Below, piece after piece: positions 1 through 5,783 of a stretch of 9,706 nt of DNA. Position numbers and translations under genes: made by a program. The notes beneath the pieces were generated by a model, which saw only the letters and a program-made list of their open reading frames with translations, had not been told where the DNA came from and did not search any database. Each line of letters starts with the position of its first letter. Within the stretch, counting starts at the first letter, position 1. This DNA comes from Verrucomicrobiota bacterium (GTDB lineage Bacteria > Verrucomicrobiota > Verrucomicrobiae > Chthoniobacterales > UBA10450), in NCBI GenBank assembly GCA_005887855.1, contig VBQB01000085.1, positions 1-9,706 of the forward strand, given 5' to 3'.

Positions 1-2
1 AC

Positions 3-392
3 GGCGCGCATGCAAGCGACGTGAAGAATTCCGTGAAACGCGACGAGATCGCGGTGGTCACGAGTTTGTCCGGCGACTCTGTCGTCACTCGAGCCGAGGC
101 AGCCCGATTGCGAAACGAAAATCTTAATCTGCACAAAGAACTTGAAGCGCGCTCTGCACCGCTGCCGATCGGATCGGGTAAAGCGCAAGCACGCGATGCA
201 GGCTCCAAGAAAACCGCCTCGAGAAAATCTGAGGGGCGAACTTATGTTGTTCGGTCAGGCGATACACTCGTGTCGATTTCGCGAAAGTTTTATAAGTCAT
301 CGACCCGCTGGAAAGTGATTTTCGACGCGAACAAGCAAGAGATCAGCGACCCTAAAAAACTCACCGTCGGCCAGAGCTTGATTATCCCCTAG
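3..392 (+). CDS. LysM-domain protein, 5' end outside window
   Basis: This is the 3' part of a gene for a protein ending in a LysM domain, a fold that binds peptidoglycan or other N-acetylglucosamine polymers, so an envelope location is likely. The reading frame is open back to the window edge. The GTG at 21 is only the first possible start in view, and I treat the gene as truncated by the window. Counting from that GTG, residues 20-45 are charged and helical (AARLRNENLNLHKELEARS) and could be the end of a coiled coil. Residues 46-72 are a basic, low-complexity linker. Residues 74-123 are the LysM domain: it opens with TYVVRSGDTLVSISRKFY, has W at the usual central position (STRWKVIFDAN), and closes with LTVGQSLIIP. 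The stop codon is the first part of a strong hairpin. The domain call is firm; the full architecture and role are unknown. Confidence 0.85.
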   Translation, partial: GAHASDVKNSVKRDEIAVVTSLSGDSVVTRAEAARLRNENLNLHKELEARSAPLPIGSGKAQARDAGSKKTASRKSEGRTYVVRSGDTLVSISRKFYKSSTRWKVIFDANKQEISDPKKLTVGQSLIIP

Positions 393-417
393 CGCCTTGC
401 TTGCTGCAGCAAGGCGC
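392..417. terminator. Hairpin between convergent genes, probable bidirectional terminator
   Basis: A perfect 10-bp inverted repeat: left arm GCGCCTTGCT at 392-401, a 6-nt loop, right arm AGCAAGGCGC at 408-417. It starts at the last base of the LysM stop codon and ends 4 bp before the FecR-like stop codon on the other strand, so it sits exactly where two convergent genes meet. Only a short CCCTTT follows on the plus strand, and there is no U-tract on the minus strand. Intrinsic termination may therefore be partial, but the stem is GC-rich and the position is typical. Confidence 0.75.
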
Positions 418-420
418 CCT

Positions 421-1191
421 TTAACGGCCTGGCACCGGCGCCTGTCTGTCGCGAAGGTGCGATGCGCGATCATTTAGAAAACTGGCGAACTCTAGGGCGG
501 CAGCCACTTCACTCTGTGCTTGGGCCTCGGCTGAAGCAGGTGAGGATCTCCGCGACGTTTTATCGCTAGAACTGATCGCGTAAAAATAACCCGAAGGAAT
601 TAACTCCGTCGAATTGTCGTGTGCGCTCTTCCAGCTCACCTCTCCCTGGACACATGTGATGCGCGCCGTTGCGCCATCCGTTTGCAGTGTAAAAAGAGAT
701 CCGCGTCCGGCTACAACCATTCCGATTTCTGTTTTAATTTTCAGATCGTAATCGCCCGCTCCCAAATTCGAAACCGATGCGCGGACGATTCCTTTACTCA
801 AATCGAGGATAGCCAGACGCGATCTCATCGCGTCGACCATCGCGTTGCCCCATTTCGCGAGGCGTAATTGGTCGAATCGAACATCTGTTTGCTCCGCAAC
901 CTCAACAAAAATTCCGGGAACAAGACAGAGCGAAACCTTTCCGTACCGCGTGGTCTTCAACTCGTCTCCGACGGCGACGTGAGACGCGGCCGATAACAGG
1001 CGCGAATTCTGGTCGATCTCGTTTCTGTTCCCGAAGGTTGTTTTACCTTCAGCGTTTAGAACCGTGGCGAGCACCCGTGCGCCGTAATGGTCGAGCCAGA
1101 ATGAAAGACCGGCGAAAAAAACCACGGCGCAAAAAAGCCAAATCAAAAACGGACCCTCTGATTTCTGACATCCGACGCGCATGTAAATCAC
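421..1191 (-). CDS. FecR-like membrane-anchored protein
   Basis: A 256-residue protein with one N-terminal membrane segment (about residues 16-34, FLIWLFCAVVFFAGLSFWL) and an outside domain resembling the FecR fold. Residues 66-110 read like the repetitive beta-strand part of FecR (LSAASHVAVGDELKTTRYGKVSLCLVPGIFVEVAEQTDVRF). The core continues to about 195 (MVVAGRGSLFTLQ, then ITCVQGEVSW). The C-terminal 50 residues are polar and alanine-rich. Classical FecR relays a siderophore signal to an ECF sigma factor, but no FecI-like sigma factor or TonB receptor is in view. This looks instead like a stand-alone periplasmic FecR-domain protein, of the sort found near surface-polysaccharide genes. It begins about 20 bp after the stop of the TPR gene, so the two are probably co-transcribed. 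The start could be GTG at 1191 or ATG at 1182. Confidence 0.7.
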   Translation of the reverse strand: MIYMRVGCQKSEGPFLIWLFCAVVFFAGLSFWLDHYGARVLATVLNAEGKTTFGNRNEIDQNSRLLSAASHVAVGDELKTTRYGKVSLCLVPGIFVEVAEQTDVRFDQLRLAKWGNAMVDAMRSRLAILDLSKGIVRASVSNLGAGDYDLKIKTEIGMVVAGRGSLFTLQTDGATARITCVQGEVSWKSAHDNSTELIPSGYFYAISSSDKTSRRSSPASAEAQAQSEVAAALEFASFLNDRASHLRDRQAPVPGR

Positions 1192-1211
1192 GCTTGCCGC
1201 GCATTTTTCCG

Positions 1212-3128
1212 CTAGTCAACCAACAGCGGAGCGATAAGGGCACGCTCTTCCGGCAACAGCCGGGCTGCTCCCAGATTGCGCGCATCGCCTTTGGCGCCCT
1301 CTTCGTAGCCGTTTATCGCGAGAATGGCAGCACGAACCGCAAGCGCGCCGGGAGGCTCAGAGCCTGTTGCACGCACTGTGCGGAAGACTGCTAGCGCATC
1401 TTCTTTCCGGCCTAGGCGAAGCCGTGCCAAGCCCAGGGTTGCCCGAGCCGACCAATTCCACGGTTCCTGTGCAACAAGGATCTCAGCCTGGCGCTCTGCC
1501 GCTTTAGCTGCGCCATCGGACGCACCGAGCAAGAGTCGCAGATAAGCATCTTGATTTCGTGCGGCCGCGTCGTCCGGCCAAAGCCGGACAATCTCCGCTG
1601 CGACGGTTTGCGCCTGAGCGGTGTGTCCGGACGCCAATGCTATGCGTAACCGGCCGGCATACGCTGCGCGATTTTTGGGCGCGAGTTTGATCGCTTCAGA
1701 GTAAGCCTCATGGGCGACGTCGCCGGCACGGTTTTGCTCGGCGTAAGCCGCCAGGGCCAACAGCTTTTCCGCAGTGTTGGCGGCTTCCAGAGCGCGCTGC
1801 CATTCATTAGTTGCGGCAGTGGCTTCGCCGAGATGTATCCGTGCCACGGCCAGATACATGTGTTGAAGAACTGGTTCGATCGGAAAACGCTCGCTGGCGA
1901 GCGCATCTTTGATGTCATTCCAACGTTCAAGGGCTGCCAGGGCATTGAGATGCTGCAGAAAAAGGTCCTGGCGCCGAGAGGCGCGCTCTGCAGGCAGCAA
2001 TTGCAAAACTTTTGCCGATTGGCGGAGATTGTTGAGCCACGCTGCCAGGGCAGCGAGCGTTTCGTCATCTCCGCTTCCGAAGCGCTTCACAGCTTGTGCA
2101 ACGTACTCATCGGTGAAGGCCGGATCGTGCTGAACGCGCAGTTCGAGCGCGAGTAGTTTATGGTAAGGCCGACCTTCAGGATGATTTTCCAGAGCGTTTG
2201 CCACTTCGGGCCGGCCCATTGTGGCTCCGCCTGAGGCAGATTGCGAGGTAGGGCCTAGCCCAAAGGACAGACTGCCGACCCCGAAAGCATTCGAGGTGTC
2301 AGGCGTCGTTTGCGTATTCGTGGCGGCGCCAAGTGAAAGAGAAGCATTATCGCTGGCCGACGGCACGGGCGCGCGCGCCTGCTCGCGCGCGAGGAAAACA
2401 AGCGCGTCAAGCGACGCCGCATTTTTTGGGTCGCGTGCAAGGTCTTCAATGCGTTTCCACGCACTGATGAACGGCTGCGAATCACGCGTAGTGACGGAGA
2501 GGACAAGGATCGCGGCGGAAAGGATGTCGTAAGGCTTTGCGTGTTTGTCGGCCAGCGCACGCTCCGCATAATCGACTGCGAGAACTGCGTCGTTGCGGCG
2601 AACAGCAAGTTGACCCGCCAACACGATATCGACGGGTGCCGGATCGGCTCGCTGCGCGAGCAGCGCATCAATTTGCGTCGCGGCTGCCGGCAATTCCCCG
2701 GTTGCAAGAGCGGCTCCGGCAAAATCGCGGCGGTCCTCGATTGTAAGGCGATGTTCGTCGTCGAGTTTTTTCCACCATTCCAGCGCTGCCGTTGCCTGGC
2801 CTGCGCCCGAGAGCAGACGCGCGATCGCGCGCCACGCCTCGGGTTCAGTTGGGCGCAGCAGGTACGCGTCGCGCGCTTTGACATTGGCCTGGCTCCATTG
2901 TTTTTTCTCGATTAAGGCGAACGCCTCACGCGCAAGGCGGCGCGACTGCCACGCCTTGGTTGCTGCCCCCAGTCTGGGAACGCCAAAGTAGAGCGCAACG
3001 CCGAGAGCACAGATCCCCGCCGCCCCGAGGAAAAAGAATAGTCGGACCTGTCGGGCGCGAACTTCTTCGGGCGGGGTCAGGCCGAGATTGTCTCTGGTTG
3101 CGCGAGAGCGTGACGGCCGGCTAGTCAC
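1212..3128 (-). CDS. Membrane-anchored TPR-repeat protein
   Basis: A 638-residue protein, mostly alanine- and leucine-rich helical repeats of TPR type. Residues 1-28 are basic and polar. One membrane segment spans about 29-50 (VRLFFFLGAAGICALGVALYFG), leaving the rest most likely in the periplasm. A first TPR block covers about 60-250 (for example AYLLRPTEPEAWRAIARLLSGAG). A Ser/Thr/Gly/Ala-rich linker of about 60 residues (253-315) contains two similar pieces, SLSLG and SLSFGLG. A second TPR block covers about 320-600 (KLAPKNRAAYAGRLRIALASGH and AQEPWNWSARATLGLARLRLGRKEDALAVF are clear). TPR proteins serve as scaffolds, and one called PrsT accompanies exosortase/EPS loci in other bacteria. 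This protein could play a comparable part, but I cannot assign it to that family. It lies between the PEP-CTERM gene (62 bp upstream) and the FecR-like gene (about 20 bp downstream). A decayed paralogue of its N-terminal part lies at 5259-5684. Confidence 0.8.
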   Translation of the reverse strand: MTSRPSRSRATRDNLGLTPPEEVRARQVRLFFFLGAAGICALGVALYFGVPRLGAATKAWQSRRLAREAFALIEKKQWSQANVKARDAYLLRPTEPEAWRAIARLLSGAGQATAALEWWKKLDDEHRLTIEDRRDFAGAALATGELPAAATQIDALLAQRADPAPVDIVLAGQLAVRRNDAVLAVDYAERALADKHAKPYDILSAAILVLSVTTRDSQPFISAWKRIEDLARDPKNAASLDALVFLAREQARAPVPSASDNASLSLGAATNTQTTPDTSNAFGVGSLSFGLGPTSQSASGGATMGRPEVANALENHPEGRPYHKLLALELRVQHDPAFTDEYVAQAVKRFGSGDDETLAALAAWLNNLRQSAKVLQLLPAERASRRQDLFLQHLNALAALERWNDIKDALASERFPIEPVLQHMYLAVARIHLGEATAATNEWQRALEAANTAEKLLALAAYAEQNRAGDVAHEAYSEAIKLAPKNRAAYAGRLRIALASGHTAQAQTVAAEIVRLWPDDAAARNQDAYLRLLLGASDGAAKAAERQAEILVAQEPWNWSARATLGLARLRLGRKEDALAVFRTVRATGSEPPGALAVRAAILAINGYEEGAKGDARNLGAARLLPEERALIAPLLVD

Positions 3129-3190
3129 GAGAGACGTTTCAGCTGTAGCGTGCGATTTTACGAGACTAAGTCACCGTCGCGGGCGCCACC

Positions 3191-4141
3191 CTAAGTGCGA
3201 CGCCAACGACCCGCCTTCGTGCAACTACGGCGTGGTAGGAGAGAGCGGATTAACCGGCGGCGCTGATGCCAGCAGAGTCCTATAACGCCAAGCACTCCAC
3301 CGACGACGGTAGTGGGTTCCGGAACGACCGCGTTAATTTGAAGATTATCGAGATAGGTATGATTAGCTGCGTTGTTGGTTGTACTCCCAGTGAAACAGAC
3401 TTCGATCAGGGCGTTGGATGTGTTACCAGCTCCACTTATGTTAAAAGTGTAAAGGTGGTAAAGAGTGTCGGTGTGGGGTATTGTAACCAGGCCATCAGGG
3501 GTAACAGTAAAGGTAGTGCCGCCATTTGTGCTGTAGCGGACTTCCATTGCGGTGAATTGTGTTCCATTTCCGAGGCTCGCAAGCGCAAAACTGAGTGAAG
3601 CCTGCGCGTACCCTGTGGTGTTTATGCCAAACCGGAAACAGTCCATATTGGCCGTGCCTTGGGTATTACCCCTGAGTTCGAGGGCCGTATTCGTCGTCGG
3701 GACGTCAGGGACGAGTTCATTGAGTATGGTGCCGACTGCTGGGGTAACAAGGAGACCCCCAGGCGGAAAGGGATTGGTGGGAGAGTTGATAATCGTTTCG
3801 TTCTCCAGGAGGGGATACAGGCCTCCGGGGCCTGGCGCAGGAACCGATGTGAAAGTGTTACCTTCGAAATTGAAATAGGCTAATACGTCCGCATCGGCCC
3901 TGGGGGCGAGAGCCCCTGTAAGCATTAACGCGCCCGCAACTCCACCAAAAAGCCAATGAAATCTCCGGAAGCGGACTGACCTCTTACGACCCCTAGGCGG
4001 GGTCGCTAAATCGGGCGGCAAAGCTTTCTTAAAATTTCGCGTAATCCCTCCCAAGTTTGAGATTGCGCTCTCTTGTAGCAAGCCCCACGGGCAGAGCAAG
4101 ACATTTTTTAGATTTTTTGCGGGGTGCAGCCACAGCCCCAT
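3191..4141 (-). CDS. PEP-CTERM sorting-domain protein
   Basis: A secreted protein and likely substrate of the exosortase encoded in this window. In the longest reading (316 residues) a basic stretch and hydrophobic core at about 51-79 (RGRKRSVRFRRF, then LFGGVAGALMLTGAL) form a signal peptide with probable cleavage near ADA at 82-84. The mature part is Gly/Thr/Asn-rich and predicted beta, starting VLAYFNFEGNTF, with no catalytic motif I recognise. The C-terminal sorting signal is clear: VPEPTT at 273-278, a short hydrophobic segment VVGGVLGVIGLCW to about 291, and RRR at 294-296. Oddly, 20 more residues, mostly basic, follow the arginines, where PEP-CTERM proteins normally stop within a few residues. 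The ATG at 4141 is poorly placed, about 60 residues before the signal core. A GGGAGGG on the minus strand (4046-4052) suggests a later start, but no standard codon lies at good spacing; TTG at 4021 is one option. Confidence 0.85.
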   Translation of the reverse strand: MGLWLHPAKNLKNVLLCPWGLLQESAISNLGGITRNFKKALPPDLATPPRGRKRSVRFRRFHWLFGGVAGALMLTGALAPRADADVLAYFNFEGNTFTSVPAPGPGGLYPLLENETIINSPTNPFPPGGLLVTPAVGTILNELVPDVPTTNTALELRGNTQGTANMDCFRFGINTTGYAQASLSFALASLGNGTQFTAMEVRYSTNGGTTFTVTPDGLVTIPHTDTLYHLYTFNISGAGNTSNALIEVCFTGSTTNNAANHTYLDNLQINAVVPEPTTVVGGVLGVIGLCWHQRRRLIRSLLPRRSCTKAGRWRRT

Positions 4142-4206
4142 GCCCGCGTGCCCTGAGACCGCAGCGCACGTCTTTGCAGAACGAGTCGGGACGTTCGCGG
4201 CGTCTT

Positions 4207-4254
4207 GCGCTAATGCGTTGAACCGCTCGAGCGTTGAGGCGTTAGATCGTTGAA
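4207..4254. repeat. Degenerate period-8 tandem array
   Basis: Six consecutive octamers can be laid end to end: GCGCTAAT, GCGTTGAA, CCGCTCGA, GCGTTGAG, GCGTTAGA, TCGTTGAA, with approximate consensus GCGTTGAA. The array lies in the 200-bp spacer between the PEP-CTERM gene and the broken YWKNHP gene, next to the hairpin at 4257-4286. It has no open reading frame of note. It resembles in style the heptamer arrays elsewhere in the window but has a different period and unit. Confidence 0.6.
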
Positions 4255-4256
4255 GA

Positions 4257-4286
4257 AAGGCGACTGGTATTTCTACCAGTCGCCTT
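4257..4286 (-). terminator. Rho-independent-type hairpin after the YWKNHP gene
   Basis: A perfect 13-bp inverted repeat (AAGGCGACTGGTA at 4257-4269 and its complement at 4274-4286) with a 4-nt loop. Read on the minus strand, the stem is followed by TTTCTTC, a short U-rich stretch, about 55 bp after the stop codon of the YWKNHP reading frame. It should end minus-strand transcripts before the PEP-CTERM gene, which would make that gene start its own transcript. The plus-strand side (CTTACTACTTATTACTTC) is only moderately T-rich. Confidence 0.75.
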
Positions 4287-4341
4287 CTTACTACTTATTA
4301 CTTCTTGTTTACGTTATTGTAAAACAGGTCCTTTTTCTTTC

Positions 4342-5192
4342 TTAAGGGCAATGGCCCGGGCCGGTTGCACCCATGTTGTAGTTATCCAGCGCGTTTGTGA
4401 GCGTGCTGGTAGCGCCTGGACTTAGGAATCCGTTACCAATCGGAGGCACAACCAGCGCGCCGATTAGAGCGCCTGCCCTTGTGACCGCCGTTTGAATGGC
4501 CGACGGGTTCGCTCCGTTGGCGATGTTGAGCTTTGCCGTGATCAAAGCATTACGTTTTGGACCGGCCAGGCATCTGGATGATTTTTCCAGTAGCTCTGCG
4601 TATAAGTGCAGCCGCCTGCGCCGCCACGGCATCGAGCTGTGGAGCACTGGCCGTAGCTGAATGGGCTTCGTTGAAACTGGTTGTTCGCATGCGCAAAAGC
4701 GCGAAACGCATACACGGTGTTGCAATCCAGCGGCGTATTACATTCGTTGCTGGTTCCGCAAGCGTCAATCAGAGCGTCGCTAATAGCGATTTGAACCTCG
4801 GCATCCGGAGTAAGGTTGTAGTTGATGCACTGAGGCACACCGGTGAAATTAGCTCCACAAAAGCTATTTCCGTCCGAAGGCCACCTGCCTCCGAGCGCGG
4901 CTAGGTCGGCCGCTTTCATCCACTGAACGGAAAAGCCAGCGGGCGTTCCTGTGGCTCCAGCCCTGATCGTCAATGTTATGGACCCGGGTGTCGAGCTGAA
5001 GCACAACACGGTCAACGGAGCCAACGGCGGTTTGATTCTGCCATTATTGTTAATACCGCCCTGCGCCGGATTGGAATGGCCAGCCGCGTAGAGACCGCTA
5101 CACGCCACAAGCGCGAGCAGTGTTGTTACAGTTTTATGCATATTGTTTGGCCAAGGAGAAACGCCCCTTTGATTGGTGGGCACATTTCTCAC
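4342..5192 (-). pseudogene. Secreted YWKNHP-motif protein, frameshifted
   Basis: Two overlapping minus-strand frames are parts of one gene. The first (5192-4542) encodes a signal peptide, MHKTVTTLLALVACSGLYAAGHS, best started at the ATG at 5141. It is followed by a fibronectin-III-like beta domain (GFSVQWM, then NTVYAFRAFAHANNQFQRSPFS), then the GGCTYTQSYWKNHPDAWPVQN motif, and stops at 4542. The second frame, -1 relative to it, carries the rest from about 4555: ALITAKLNIANGANPSAIQTAV, then GALVVPPIGNGFLSPGATSTLTNALDNYNMGATGPGHC, stopping at 4342. From memory, family members have about 25 to 35 residues between AWPV and the LI(A/T)AKLN segment. Here they are joined almost directly, so a deletion that is not a multiple of three would explain both the loss and the frameshift. 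There is no sorting signal or membrane anchor at the end. Function unknown. A sequencing or assembly error is possible; if so, the gene is intact. Confidence 0.7.
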
Positions 5193-5258
5193 ACCCTTCT
5201 CCGGAAACGGCGGGGCGAAGTTCTGGAAAAAGTTAAAAAATTTCGGAACACAGACTTT

Positions 5259-5684
5259 TCAGCCTGTTCGCCAGTAGAGTTGCACTCCGCCCGATTTTGC
5301 TTCGTCACGCAGATTTTTTTGAATTGAGAGTTGCGCGGAGAGCAACCAATCGGCTGGTTCTGCGTGTGAGCCAATCAGCTCGCGCACCGAGACATCCGCG
5401 CGCGACGCGTCGCAGGCAATAATCGCGATCGTCGCTTGGTCACGCACATCCTCACGCGTAAGTGCCGTTTTGCCGGCGAGCTGTTTCCAGAACTTGAGCG
5501 CCTCCGGCTGATGCATGAGGGAAAGGAAACTGGCTACGGCCCGCAATGCTTGCGGCTCGGCCGGGCGCAACTGTACGCCGCAACCGCCTCACCGCGCGCA
5601 TTGCACGGCCACAAGTAGGAGCACGAGCACGACGATACGGCGTCGGTTTCGGAGTTTGAGCCGCAGCTCCTCGGTCGTGAGCAT
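5259..5684 (-). pseudogene. Remnant of a TPR-protein paralogue
   Basis: From the ATG at 5684 the frame reads MLTTEELRLKLRNRRRIVVLVLLLVAVQCAR and hits TGA at 5589. The same frame then stays open to 5259, reading LRPAEPQALRAVASFLSL, EALKFWKQLAGKTALTREDVRD and LLSAQLSIQKN. The first piece matches the N-terminus plus membrane segment of the intact TPR protein at 1212-3128 (LTPPEEVRARQVRLFFF). The second matches its residues 91-180 (LRPTEPEAWRAIARLL, ALEWWKKLDDEHRLTIEDRRD, LAGQLAVRRN). Compared with that protein, about 40 residues between the membrane segment and LRP are missing, an in-frame stop sits at the join, and some 450 C-terminal residues are absent. This is a decayed paralogue beside the exosortase, not a shadow frame. 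The part after the stop could in principle start at TTG 5570 and make a 103-residue soluble fragment, but I see no good ribosome site. Confidence 0.7.
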
Positions 5685-5708
5685 GAAATCGATCAGAAGT
5701 CATGAATC

Positions 5709-5755
5709 AAAAAAAGAGGAAGTAGAAATTAGAATGGAGTCGACATTCTACTTTT
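5709..5755 (-). terminator. Weak hairpin and T-tract after the exosortase gene
   Basis: On the minus strand, about 30 bp after the exosortase stop, an imperfect hairpin can form: a 7-bp stem TAGAATG/CATTCTA (5730-5736 and 5744-5750), a 7-nt loop, and 3 more A-T pairs beyond one mismatch. It is followed, about 10 to 15 nt later, by seven T residues (A7 at 5709-5715 on the plus strand). The stem is AT-rich and the T-tract is not adjacent, so termination would be modest. Confidence 0.35.
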
Positions 5756-5783
5756 CTGCATGTCGTCCCCTGACCGCCATGTC

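Noticed and set aside
1710..2156. Plus-strand open frame of 148 codons opposite the TPR gene
   Set aside because: It lies wholly antisense to a well-supported TPR protein in GC-rich DNA, has no recognisable domain and no ribosome site. Several similar frames occur across the same gene and are shadows.
2369..2394. GC-alternating stretch (GCGCGC on both sides of CCTGCT) that looks like an inverted repeat
   Set aside because: It is inside the TPR coding sequence, where Arg/Ala codons (REQARAP) produce it. It is simple GC alternation and not a specific structure.
4207..4254. CRISPR-like array
   Set aside because: The units are 8 bp and contiguous with no spacers, and no cas genes are near.
4548..4562. 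Possible programmed -1 frameshift site in the YWKNHP gene
   Set aside because: The bases at the join (C CAA AAC in the zero frame) do not fit the X XXY YYZ slippery pattern, and family sequence appears to be missing at the same point, which a programmed shift would not explain.
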